Assembly: GCF_000265385.1 (NCBI RefSeq)
Contig: NC_018013.1
Span: 1,267,001 to 1,331,000 of the forward strand
Length of the DNA: 64,000 nt
Reading direction: 5' to 3'
Source of the DNA: Aequorivita sublithincola DSM 14238
GTDB taxonomy: Bacteria > Bacteroidota > Bacteroidia > Flavobacteriales > Flavobacteriaceae
The notes beneath the pieces were generated by a model that was not told the DNA's origin, did not search any database, and saw nothing but the letters and a program-made list of their open reading frames with translations. The position numbers and the translations under genes were made by a program. This document shows, in pieces, positions 16,470 to 25,244 of the stretch. The stretch's first letter is position 1, and the number at the start of each line of letters is the position of its first letter.

Positions 16470-17327
16470 ATGATACAGCACGAAGAAATTGAAAAAGTAG
16501 AAAATTTTTGGAATGAACATCTCTGCGGAAAGCAATTTGTAAACGAGGAAATTTATACCCCTGCTTTTTTTAACGAATACAGAGCTTTTAGATATAAAAA
16601 AGAGCATCATTTGCTCGAAATAATAAACGAGTACGATAGCAGTAATAAAGATACCTTGGAAATAGGTTTGGGTGTAGGTGCAGATACTACACAGTGGGCC
16701 GCAAAATCAAAATCCCACACTGGCATAGATTTAACCGATGAGGCTGTTTATTCCACTACTAAACATTTGGAGCTTTTGGGTCTAAAAGGAACTATTGTAA
16801 AAGGAAGTGCGGAAGAGCTGCCTTTTAAAAATGAATCTTTTGATCTTGTTTATTCCCAAGGTGTATTACACCATACTGACAATATAGAAAATACATTCAG
16901 TGGCATACATAGGATTTTAAGACCGGACGGGGAATTTATAATTATGCTCTACACCAAAGATTCTTTTAATTATTGGTTTAGAATACAAATGTATTTTAGA
17001 GCACGGATGTTAGCAGAGATCTTTAAAAATAAGATAGGTTTAAAATCTAATCCAACTTGGGCTGAACATTACCAAAACTTTAAAAAAATGGGATGGAAAT
17101 ATCTTTCTTGGAAAGAGTTTCCGCATCATTGCACGGATGGGCCTAGTTGCACAATCGCAAATATTTATTATAAGAAAGAAATTATAGACTTGTTGGCTAA
17201 ACATAATTTAATAGTTGAACGAACTGAAAAATATCATTTTCCCATTTCCAGCAAACATCCAAAACTGGAGAGAAGCCTTGCTAAATATCTGGGTTTTTAT
17301 AGATTTTATTGGGGCAAGAAAATATAA
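16470..17327 (+). CDS. Class I SAM-dependent methyltransferase
   Basis: A 285-residue methyltransferase with motif I LEIGLGVGADTTQWA at about residues 63-77, the acidic motif II (HTGIDLTDEAV) and SFDLVYSQGVLHHT (motif IV/V region) typical of the type 11 Rossmann fold. It has no membrane segment. Its place between polysaccharide genes suggests it methylates a sugar or glycan, but the substrate is not evident. It is a single plus-strand gene, convergent with the AsnB-like gene (5-base gap). It is not the missing remainder of the truncated methyltransferase, since its own N-terminus is complete and different. Confidence 0.85.
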   Translation: MIQHEEIEKVENFWNEHLCGKQFVNEEIYTPAFFNEYRAFRYKKEHHLLEIINEYDSSNKDTLEIGLGVGADTTQWAAKSKSHTGIDLTDEAVYSTTKHLELLGLKGTIVKGSAEELPFKNESFDLVYSQGVLHHTDNIENTFSGIHRILRPDGEFIIMLYTKDSFNYWFRIQMYFRARMLAEIFKNKIGLKSNPTWAEHYQNFKKMGWKYLSWKEFPHHCTDGPSCTIANIYYKKEIIDLLAKHNLIVERTEKYHFPISSKHPKLERSLAKYLGFYRFYWGKKI

Positions 17328-17332
17328 TATTT

Positions 17333-19213
17333 TCAATCCACAAATTCTCTAAACCAAATTTCAATCGTCAATAACATGTATATTTGGTAGGCATAATCTG
17401 CTATGCCCTGTCTATCATTATCTATCATCTTTTTTACAAATCTGTAATTAAAAATCCCTCGTTTTGTTATTTGGGCTTCAGATAAATAGTCATCAACCAT
17501 TTTTTTCAAGTCTTTTGATATCCAAGACCTGATAGGCGCACCAAAGGATGCTTTTTTTCGGTTAGTTATATAATCGGGTAAATAGTTTTCTGCTGTTTTT
17601 TTAAGAAGGTATTTCGGTACTCTATTTTGAAATTTTATTTTTCCCGGAATTGCCATTGCCGCATTTATAAAATCCCTATCAATAAAGGGAACGCGAACCT
17701 CTACCGATGCCGCCATAGATGCTCTATCGGTATAAGTAAGATTAAGCCCAAGCATAAACATTTGGATGTCCGTGTTGCATATCTTGTTTATAATATCACC
17801 ATCAAATTTGGCATTAAAAATAGCATTGTGCTTTTCATATAGACCGTCTATTTCCTTTGAAAAGTCGCCTTGAAATAATTGTCCAAGTTCTACCTTAGAA
17901 TAATAACTATAACTGCGCATATAGGTTTCATGTTCTGGCAAATCAGTAAAGGAAAGAAATCGTTTTGCCCAACGCGCCAACTTTAATCCTCCTTTTTCAC
18001 TTTTTACAGGAAAGAAATTTACCGTTCTCTTTATTGTATTCTTTAAAAAACGAGGGGTTTTATTATATTTCAATGCCAATAAAGTTGCCATATGTCTTCT
18101 GTAACCAAAGAAAATTTCATCAGCTCCCATTCCCGAAAGTAATACTTTTTCACCTCGTTGTGCTGCCATTTTTGAAATGAGATAGGTATTAATGGCAGCA
18201 GGATCACCAATGGGTTCATCCAAAGTATAAACCATTTTGGGAAGCAAATCAATTATTGAAGAATCTACAATAATTTCTTCGTGGTTAAACCCAAATTCAT
18301 CTGCCAACCGCTTCGCGTACTTTTGGTCATCGGGCATTTTTTCAATTTTCTTATCCTCTTGAGAAGTTCCAATTGTATATGTGTTTAATTTTTGAAGTCT
18401 TTCTTTTGCTAACACAGAAATCAAGGATGAATCCAACCCACCGCTCAAAAAGCTACTTACTGGTACGTCTGCAATTAAATGACGGTCTATTGTATTATGG
18501 AGAGCGTTATCTAATTCTGACAGCACATTTTCAGCTTTCTTTTCTTTTTCATTCAATGACCAAAATTGCTTGGATTTTAGAACTCCTTTTTCATCGAGTA
18601 CGGAATAACTACCAGGCGGCAATTTTACAACATCGTTAAAAATGCAAACGTCATTTGGGATCCATAAATAGTTTAGAGCCGCTACCAAGGCTTCCTTATT
18701 TATTTTTTTAGATGTAATTCCAAGTTTTACAAGTGTTTTTAATTCTGATGAAAAAGCAAATTGTTTTTTATTGTGATAATAAAATAAAGGCTTAATTCCG
18801 AAATGATCGCGAGCCAAAAAAGTTTCGTTACTATTTTTATCGTAAATACAAAAGGCAAACATCCCTATGAAAAGATCCAGACATTTTTCCTTTAGATGAT
18901 AAAAAGCTTCAATGACTACTTCAGTGTCTGAAGTAGTGGTAAATTTTGATTCATATTCTAGTTCTAATTTTCTCCTTATTTCAAGATAATTATAAATTTC
19001 ACCATTAAAAACAAGAACAAGATCGTGCTTTTCAAAAGGTTGATTGGCACGATTTTCAAGATCAATAATAGAGAGACGTTGATGGCTCAAAGAGATAAAG
19101 TCATCTTCCCAAATTGACTGATCATCAGGGCCTCTGTGTTTTTGAATCTCATTTGCTTTTTTTGCAAATTCACTTTTGTTTTGAAATCCAATAAAACCTG
19201 CAATTCCACACAT
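17333..19213 (-). CDS. AsnB-type glutamine-dependent amidotransferase (asparagine synthase family)
   Basis: A 626-residue protein with the class II glutaminase domain (nucleophile Cys2 in MCGIAGFIGF, RGPDDQ at 27-32, FNGEIYNY at 69-76) and the ATP-pyrophosphatase synthetase domain (SGGLDSS at 257-263, GADEIFFGYRR). Family members hydrolyse glutamine and use the ammonia to amidate a carboxylate activated by ATP. The classical product is asparagine, but copies inside polysaccharide loci can amidate uronic acids. This gene ends the wec operon, 11 bases after a glycosyltransferase. Together with WecC (a uronate producer), that makes uronamide formation a reasonable inference. Confidence 0.9.
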   Translation of the reverse strand: MCGIAGFIGFQNKSEFAKKANEIQKHRGPDDQSIWEDDFISLSHQRLSIIDLENRANQPFEKHDLVLVFNGEIYNYLEIRRKLELEYESKFTTTSDTEVVIEAFYHLKEKCLDLFIGMFAFCIYDKNSNETFLARDHFGIKPLFYYHNKKQFAFSSELKTLVKLGITSKKINKEALVAALNYLWIPNDVCIFNDVVKLPPGSYSVLDEKGVLKSKQFWSLNEKEKKAENVLSELDNALHNTIDRHLIADVPVSSFLSGGLDSSLISVLAKERLQKLNTYTIGTSQEDKKIEKMPDDQKYAKRLADEFGFNHEEIIVDSSIIDLLPKMVYTLDEPIGDPAAINTYLISKMAAQRGEKVLLSGMGADEIFFGYRRHMATLLALKYNKTPRFLKNTIKRTVNFFPVKSEKGGLKLARWAKRFLSFTDLPEHETYMRSYSYYSKVELGQLFQGDFSKEIDGLYEKHNAIFNAKFDGDIINKICNTDIQMFMLGLNLTYTDRASMAASVEVRVPFIDRDFINAAMAIPGKIKFQNRVPKYLLKKTAENYLPDYITNRKKASFGAPIRSWISKDLKKMVDDYLSEAQITKRGIFNYRFVKKMIDNDRQGIADYAYQIYMLLTIEIWFREFVD

Positions 19214-19224
19214 AGATAATATTA

Positions 19225-20211
19225 TTAATTATTAAGCATCTGCTTATAAATTTTAATTAAGTCGTAATGATATTGTAAATCTTCTTTGTTCTTTAAAATA
19301 TTTTCGACTGGTTGCGACAATGTTTGCGAGATTTTTTCAGTCATATCTGTCAAGTTGTTATCCTTAAATAAAACCGTTCCCTTAGGCCTAACACAGACGT
19401 CAGTCGCAATTGCAGGAATTCCTAAGTCCATTGCTTCCTGCAAGGCAATTCCATACCCATCTACTAAATTGGTTTTGAGTAGAAAAGAACAATTTCGAAT
19501 ATATTCGACAAGATTTTCTTCGTATATTATTTCTACCGAGTCCATTACGCCATAAGTTTCAATAATTTTATTCAAATAATCCAAATCCGAAATTTTTTTA
19601 TTCCCAATCAGAAACAGCATTTTATATTTGTGAGTATTCATTTTAAGAAAATGAAGCGCCAATGGAATATTATATATCTTCTCTGAGAGTTCTTTCGTAA
19701 CTTTCCACACACTAAAAAGAAAATATATTCTTTGATCCTTCTTTAGTTCTTTAGTAGAAACATTGAGAGGTGGTACGTAAGCTGGTAATAATATGGAATC
19801 AATATCTTTTAAAAGCAATAATTTATTAATATTTTCAGAAACAGATATCACTTTTATATTTTTTGTTTTGGTTAGACAAAAAAGATTTAATCTACTTAGT
19901 TCTCCAGCGTGAATTGTAATAATAAACTTAGTTTTATTAAAATAAGAAAATAAAAAATAAAAAATATAATCAATGCTTACGACCATTTCGTGAAAATGGA
20001 ATAATTTATATTTCTTAATAAATAAAATTTTTAAGTACCAAAACACACTTTTATGTGTAGGAATCACATTTTCTTTTTTATAAGATCCAAAATTAAAAAT
20101 CGTGTAATCAATATTTTCGCTTTCTAAATATGGTTCTATTCTTTTAATATGTACAGAAATTCCACCGAGAGGTGGTGGATAAGCTCCGTAAATAGCTAAT
20201 TTTTTATTCAT
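19225..20211 (-). CDS. Glycosyltransferase, GT-B fold (GT4-like)
   Basis: A 328-residue protein opening with LAIYGAYPPPLGGISVHIKR, the glycine-rich N-terminal loop of GT4-like enzymes. The C-terminal region NLVDGYGIALQEAMDLGIPAI has the E-x7-E-like arrangement (Gly-Ile-Ala-Leu-Gln-Glu) that binds the nucleotide sugar. It probably adds one sugar of the repeat unit at the cytoplasmic membrane face. The gene overlaps the preceding membrane-protein gene by eight bases and sits in the A+T-rich core of the cluster. Specificity is unknown. Confidence 0.82.
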   Translation of the reverse strand: MNKKLAIYGAYPPPLGGISVHIKRIEPYLESENIDYTIFNFGSYKKENVIPTHKSVFWYLKILFIKKYKLFHFHEMVVSIDYIFYFLFSYFNKTKFIITIHAGELSRLNLFCLTKTKNIKVISVSENINKLLLLKDIDSILLPAYVPPLNVSTKELKKDQRIYFLFSVWKVTKELSEKIYNIPLALHFLKMNTHKYKMLFLIGNKKISDLDYLNKIIETYGVMDSVEIIYEENLVEYIRNCSFLLKTNLVDGYGIALQEAMDLGIPAIATDVCVRPKGTVLFKDNNLTDMTEKISQTLSQPVENILKNKEDLQYHYDLIKIYKQMLNN

Positions 20212-21448
20212 GTTCGCGCATTAGAAAGAAACAATAGAAAAATGAGAGAAATTGTACTCCACGGGAGACAAAAATTGTTTCAGTGATGGAGGTAATAGCA
20301 ATAATTAGAAAAAACATAAATAAAGATACATCTTTCCTTGATAAACTGCTCCACAACAAATTATGCATGATAAGTAGATAGACCGCCAAAAGAAAAATTC
20401 CCCCCATTAAAAGAGTCTGCAAATAGCTGTTATGGACATTATATTTATTATCTAAAAAAAGGATATGACCCATCTCTTTATATTTTTTAAGTAAGGCCTT
20501 TTCCGTGGCACCAGTACCTAATCCAAAAAATGGTCTTTCTTTTATTAAGCTAACTGCATCCTTCCATAAAAGAAACCTTCCATGTTCTTCAGGAATACCG
20601 CCTTCGTTAATTGATTCGATATTATTGAATTTATAGTCATATGAAAGCCCAAAAGTATAGAATATTCTTTCCTTCACAATAGGTATTTTATAAACCAAAA
20701 AGACCATCAAAATGAAACTGGAAATAAATATAGCTGCAGACCGAAATTTTTTATATCCATTTTTGGTACGAAAATTTCTAAAGAAATAAATCACGAGTAA
20801 AAAAAGAAACAAAATATAACCAATCCTACTTCCATAAAAAATAATGGCTGTCATTTGTATTAACAAGGTGGTAATAAGTAAAAATCTTTTTCCAAATAAA
20901 TCCTTTTTTAGAAATAAAACAAAGCTTAATGACAAAAGAGTAAACATTGATAAATAAGTGGGATGCTGTTTAAATACTTCTAAAAAATCATACCTATAGA
21001 AATAATACCAGTTGAATATCCCGCCACGATTCCAAAACCCAATTTGTCTACTAATGGCAACAATTAAACAAATTATAAAAAAAATAGTAAGAGAGTGAAC
21101 AAAGACTTTAATAATTCTAAGTCTTTCTTTGGAACTGAAGATGGGAGCTGTTATAAATAAAATTGGGAAAAGTAAAAAAGGAATAAAACGGACTAGAATC
21201 TTTTGGGATTTATAAAAATCCCCTCCATGAAATGAACCTAATATTAGAAATAAAAAAAATAAGACTAACGGCCAAAGTTTATTCTTTTTTGTTAATTTGT
21301 TAAATGTGATACTCTTATAATTTATTAACCAAGCTAAAAGAAAAATCATAATCCCGATGGATCCCGTAGTTATTGAAAAAATATAACCAATCGCTGCAGT
21401 GGCTGCGCCAAAAACTAAGAAAATTCTTTTAGCGTCTTTCGAATTCAT
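20204..21448 (-). CDS. O-antigen ligase/polymerase family membrane protein
   Basis: A 414-residue protein with about eleven to twelve predicted membrane helices. The loop and helix GLGTGATEKALLKKY ... NVHNSYLQTLLMGGIFLLAV carries the Wzy_C-type conserved His followed by a hydrophobic helix. It should polymerise or ligate lipid-linked repeat units on the outer face of the inner membrane. It overlaps both neighbours, by 20 bases upstream and 8 downstream. A second polymerase-like gene lies immediately upstream, so one may be the Wzy and the other a ligase; sequence does not decide. Confidence 0.8.
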   Translation of the reverse strand: MNSKDAKRIFLVFGAATAAIGYIFSITTGSIGIMIFLLAWLINYKSITFNKLTKKNKLWPLVLFFLFLILGSFHGGDFYKSQKILVRFIPFLLFPILFITAPIFSSKERLRIIKVFVHSLTIFFIICLIVAISRQIGFWNRGGIFNWYYFYRYDFLEVFKQHPTYLSMFTLLSLSFVLFLKKDLFGKRFLLITTLLIQMTAIIFYGSRIGYILFLFLLVIYFFRNFRTKNGYKKFRSAAIFISSFILMVFLVYKIPIVKERIFYTFGLSYDYKFNNIESINEGGIPEEHGRFLLWKDAVSLIKERPFFGLGTGATEKALLKKYKEMGHILFLDNKYNVHNSYLQTLLMGGIFLLAVYLLIMHNLLWSSLSRKDVSLFMFFLIIAITSITETIFVSRGVQFLSFFYCFFLMREHE

Positions 21449-22655
21449 GGTTTTCTAAATTTAATTCTAACTTATCTCCATATTTGCTCAATAGTAATAA
21501 CATCATCATAAAATGAATTCCTGCGATACCGCTCTCAAAAAAATGTCCTGCAGTTGCAACAATTAGAAAGAAGACTATCCCAAAAAATAACTTAAAATAC
21601 TTTTCAAAAGGTAATAATCTAAATATTCTGTAAAAAACATATAGGTATATAATAGAACCCGCAATGCCAAAAAATAAAAGAAGATCTAAAAAACCCATTT
21701 CTATGTAGTGAGCCACTACATCTTGACCTCCAAATATGTAATTCGGAATACTCCAATATTCAAAGATAAGAGGGTAAAGCTTATCTTGAATATATACATT
21801 CCTGCCAGAAAAGAGTGCAAAAGTCAATCCCTCTTTATAGTACATATACATAAAGGTATTGTAAGAATTGAGAATAATTTTATTTATCAAAGTACTAAAT
21901 AAAAAGTATCCTATAACTATTGATGAAACACCAAAAGTCAAAATATTTTTAAATGAAACTTTTTTAAAGATATGGAAGAATAAAAGAAATATAAAATATA
22001 GAAAAACCGCTTTTGTAGCTACAACTAATGAAGTAAATAAAATAAACCAGAAAAAAAATTCTTTAATATTCAAATAATAACGTCGATAATAAACTATGGT
22101 TAAAGCAAAAATAAATATAAAAGATGCCTCATTTTGAGCAAAAATAAGACCATCATATCCAAACCGCCAGGGACCGGGATAAGTTTTAAAAACTTCTATA
22201 CCAAGTATAAGCCCTGTAATTATAAATATGCCGTTCAGAGTCATTATAAACTTATATACTTTTAGCAATAGAAAGGGATAAGATTTTGATTGTAATATAT
22301 CTAACGCAAGCAAGAAAAAAATAAAAGGGAAAAAATATTTAAAAAGGGTGTTGAAGTTTTCAAAAAAGTTAATTTCAGAAAAATTTAAACTTAGAAAAAA
22401 TTGTCCAATCAAAAAACTGACCAAAAGAATGAACAGTACAATCAAAATACTAAATTTAGCTTTTCTGAGTGTAAGAACAGCGTACCCTAAAATTAAAATT
22501 TCAAAAATTGCCTTTATAATAGCGCTATATCTGAAAAAGCCAGCTTCCTCTTTTAATAAGTACTTTCCCATTCCATCTGAAAAATAAAATAGCGTAAATG
22601 CTATAGCCATAATGCCCATAGAAATTATTGCAATTCTTTTATTCTTAATGATCAT
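21429..22655 (-). CDS. Polytopic membrane protein, candidate O-antigen polymerase (Wzy-like)
   Basis: A 408-residue, extremely hydrophobic protein with about eleven predicted membrane helices and low sequence complexity. A periplasmic-type loop around residues 260-310 (NTFMYMYYKEGLTFALFSGRN region) fits polymerase topology. Wzy proteins are too divergent for confident recognition; the call rests on topology, length and position directly after the flippase (1-base gap). The DNA is very A+T-rich: 13 G+C in 60 bases at 21901-21960. Confidence 0.6.
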   Translation of the reverse strand: MIIKNKRIAIISMGIMAIAFTLFYFSDGMGKYLLKEEAGFFRYSAIIKAIFEILILGYAVLTLRKAKFSILIVLFILLVSFLIGQFFLSLNFSEINFFENFNTLFKYFFPFIFFLLALDILQSKSYPFLLLKVYKFIMTLNGIFIITGLILGIEVFKTYPGPWRFGYDGLIFAQNEASFIFIFALTIVYYRRYYLNIKEFFFWFILFTSLVVATKAVFLYFIFLLFFHIFKKVSFKNILTFGVSSIVIGYFLFSTLINKIILNSYNTFMYMYYKEGLTFALFSGRNVYIQDKLYPLIFEYWSIPNYIFGGQDVVAHYIEMGFLDLLLFFGIAGSIIYLYVFYRIFRLLPFEKYFKLFFGIVFFLIVATAGHFFESGIAGIHFMMMLLLLSKYGDKLELNLENHEFERR

Positions 22656-22656
22656 A

Positions 22657-23979
22657 TTATTTTTTTAATCTTATGCCAAGGAGTGTCTTTAACTCATTTA
22701 TCTCAAACCATGAAAATACGCCTATTTTTTTACTAATAAAATAACTCCCTACAATTGTCCAAAATGCCAGTGCTAATGTGCTCGCTATGGCTATTCCTTG
22801 AAGTCCAAACATTTGGATAAAAACAAATGAACTAATCAATTTTATCACAAAACTTATTAATAGAATATTCTGAAATAACTTTTGATGATTTGTCATTTGA
22901 AGTAATAAACTTACGGGGCCAAATATTGAGTTTATGAACTGACCCAGTGCTAGCCATACTAAAACGGACATTCCAGAAATAAATTCCTTTCCAAAAAATC
23001 GCAATAAATCTTCTTTAAAAATAATAATTCCTAAAAAGGGAATAACAATCATAGGCAGTGTAAAAAGGAAATTTTGAGTAATTATTTTTTGCAATTCAGA
23101 TATATTTCCCTTGGCATAAATTTCTGATATTCTTGGTGCAAGAAAAGCATTGAATGCTGTAAAACTAAAAGAAATTAAAGTAGCTATTTTTAAAGCAACA
23201 CTATATATACCAGCTTCATCTTTGGTCAGAAATATATCAATAAAAATAAAATCTACCCATACAAGTATGATAATAAGGGCTGACGAAAATAAAAATTCTT
23301 TGGAAATTAAAAATATTGATTTTATCGAATATCTATTAGTGGATAATACTCCTTTAACATTTAGATTTTTTATATAAAATCGAACAACAAAAAATGAAAA
23401 TAACGCATTAAGAAATAAGCTAGCTATATATAGAAAAAGAATATTTTCAGCATTATTACTATATGTAAAAATTATAATAAAAAATATAGTAAATAAATAT
23501 TTCGCAAACTGGGTAAAATAACTATACCATTCTACCTTTTTCATTCCTTGTAGAACAGCACTATGCAAATCGATGAAGATATTTAAAGTAAGACCTATTG
23601 TGGTAAGCGAGTATATATTATTTTTTAAAAAAAAGAAAAGTAATATCGACAAAAAAATTCCCCCGCAGCTCAGTGGAAAAAGATACGTTTTGAGTATAGC
23701 ATAATAAATTTTTTTTACATTTTGGAACTTTAGTTCAGTTATTAGTGATGATATCTCTTTAACTAAGTAAAGATCAAGTCCTATATAAAATAACGTACTT
23801 AATATAACTATATAGGTCATAAAAAGTGCAAAAACCCCATTTCCTTCAGCACCATATTTTAAAGCAATAAGATATGACAGTACATAACTTCCTATTGCCC
23901 CGAGCATTTTAATTACAGTACTCGCCATACCCCGGGTAAAGAGATTGTTTTTGTCTAAAATCTTATTATGGAGCTTCAT
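22657..23979 (-). CDS. Wzx-type lipid-linked oligosaccharide flippase
   Basis: A 440-residue protein with about twelve to fourteen membrane helices, matching the polysaccharide-transport (PST/MVF) superfamily. The N-terminus NLFTRGMASTVIKMLGAIG and the internal pattern of paired helices are typical, and a central segment carries the ALKIATLISFSFTAFNAFLAPR signature common in Wzx homologues. It should flip undecaprenyl-diphosphate-linked repeat units across the inner membrane. It follows wecC after 56 bases and leads into the two polymerase/ligase-like genes. The gene is A+T-rich, as expected for serotype-determining genes. Confidence 0.87.
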   Translation of the reverse strand: MKLHNKILDKNNLFTRGMASTVIKMLGAIGSYVLSYLIALKYGAEGNGVFALFMTYIVILSTLFYIGLDLYLVKEISSLITELKFQNVKKIYYAILKTYLFPLSCGGIFLSILLFFFLKNNIYSLTTIGLTLNIFIDLHSAVLQGMKKVEWYSYFTQFAKYLFTIFFIIIFTYSNNAENILFLYIASLFLNALFSFFVVRFYIKNLNVKGVLSTNRYSIKSIFLISKEFLFSSALIIILVWVDFIFIDIFLTKDEAGIYSVALKIATLISFSFTAFNAFLAPRISEIYAKGNISELQKIITQNFLFTLPMIVIPFLGIIIFKEDLLRFFGKEFISGMSVLVWLALGQFINSIFGPVSLLLQMTNHQKLFQNILLISFVIKLISSFVFIQMFGLQGIAIASTLALAFWTIVGSYFISKKIGVFSWFEINELKTLLGIRLKK

Positions 23980-24035
23980 TTAGTTGAAAATTTTCTTTAC
24001 TAAATCTAAATTCTTTTAGAAAAACAATATATTAA

Positions 24036-25244
24036 TCAACACAATACGCCACAAAAATCAAAAATCGTTTTGTTGTCTGGCAAAGAGAGATTTTTGAATT
24101 CCGTGTGCGCCACTAAAAATACCAATATATCTGCCTTTTCAATTGCTTCATTGGTTTGCGTAAGCTCTCTTTTAGTTTCCTTTTTAAGATTTGGCTCTAC
24201 GTTCAGCGTTTTAAAACCGTCGCTTTCTAAAGCTTCGCAAACGTGTACTGCTGGAGATTCACGCAGATCGTCAATATTAGGTTTGAAAGCAAGACCCATA
24301 CAAGCTACAATTGCATCTCGACCATTATCAATTTTGAAACGCAAGGCTTCATTCTTTACCTTTTCAATGGCCCAATCGGTTTTATAATTATTTATTTCTC
24401 GAGCGGATCGGATTATTTTTGCTTCATCAGGAAATTCAGAAACAATAAACCACGGATCTACCGCAATACAATGACCGCCAACACCAGTTCCTGGCTGCAG
24501 AATATTTACTCGTGGATGTTTGTTAGCCAAACGAATCAACTCCCAAACGTTGATGTTTGCTTTATCACAAATCATTGAAAGTTCATTGGCGAAAGCAATC
24601 TGCACATCTCGTGATGAGTTTTCAACTAATTTGCACATTTCCGCAGTTTGTGAATTGGTCTTGTGTAATTCACCTTTCACAAAATGTTTGTAGAACCAAA
24701 CTGCACGTTCAGTTGAAGCTTCATCAATACCGCCGATAGCACGGTCGTTCTGCTCCAATTCATAAATAACATTTCCTGGTAAAACCCTTTCTGGACAATA
24801 GGCTATAAAGATTTCGCCCTTCAATTCTGGACGTTGCTTAAAAATAATTTCCTGTACTTTTTGCGTTGTGCCAACAGGACTGGTTGATTCTAAAATAACC
24901 AAAGCGCCTTTTTTCAAAGTTGGAATCAAATTATTCACTGCGCTTTCCACATAAGAAAGATCTGGAACGTGGTTTTCTTTGAATGGTGTTGGTACAGCAA
25001 TTAAGTAAACATCGGCTTCCACAGGGCTTGTGGCGGCTTTTAAAAAACCTTGTTTCACAACGTGATGCACCAATCCGTCAAGATCTGGTTCTACAATATG
25101 GATTTTCCCTTCGTTTATAGTGTTTACCACATTTTGTGAAATATCAACTCCTGTTACATTCACTCCTTTGCTGGCAATCAAGGCTGCTGTAGGCAAACCT
25201 ATATAACCAAGTCCCATCATTACTACTGTGGGTTTATGCTCCAT
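24036..25244 (-). CDS. wecC: UDP-N-acetyl-D-mannosamine dehydrogenase
   Basis: A nucleotide-sugar 6-dehydrogenase of 402 residues that oxidises UDP-ManNAc to UDP-ManNAcA with NAD. It shows GLGYIGLPTAA (11-21), STSPVGTT, and GVGGHCIAVDP with active-site Cys259. The GGHC form, in contrast to the GGSC of the Ugd in this window, fits the UDP-ManNAc/UDP-GlcNAc branch. Its start overlaps the end of the UDP-GlcNAc 2-epimerase gene by 11 bases, so the enzyme that supplies its substrate is coupled to it. Confidence 0.92.
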   Translation of the reverse strand: MEHKPTVVMMGLGYIGLPTAALIASKGVNVTGVDISQNVVNTINEGKIHIVEPDLDGLVHHVVKQGFLKAATSPVEADVYLIAVPTPFKENHVPDLSYVESAVNNLIPTLKKGALVILESTSPVGTTQKVQEIIFKQRPELKGEIFIAYCPERVLPGNVIYELEQNDRAIGGIDEASTERAVWFYKHFVKGELHKTNSQTAEMCKLVENSSRDVQIAFANELSMICDKANINVWELIRLANKHPRVNILQPGTGVGGHCIAVDPWFIVSEFPDEAKIIRSAREINNYKTDWAIEKVKNEALRFKIDNGRDAIVACMGLAFKPNIDDLRESPAVHVCEALESDGFKTLNVEPNLKKETKRELTQTNEAIEKADILVFLVAHTEFKNLSLPDNKTIFDFCGVLC

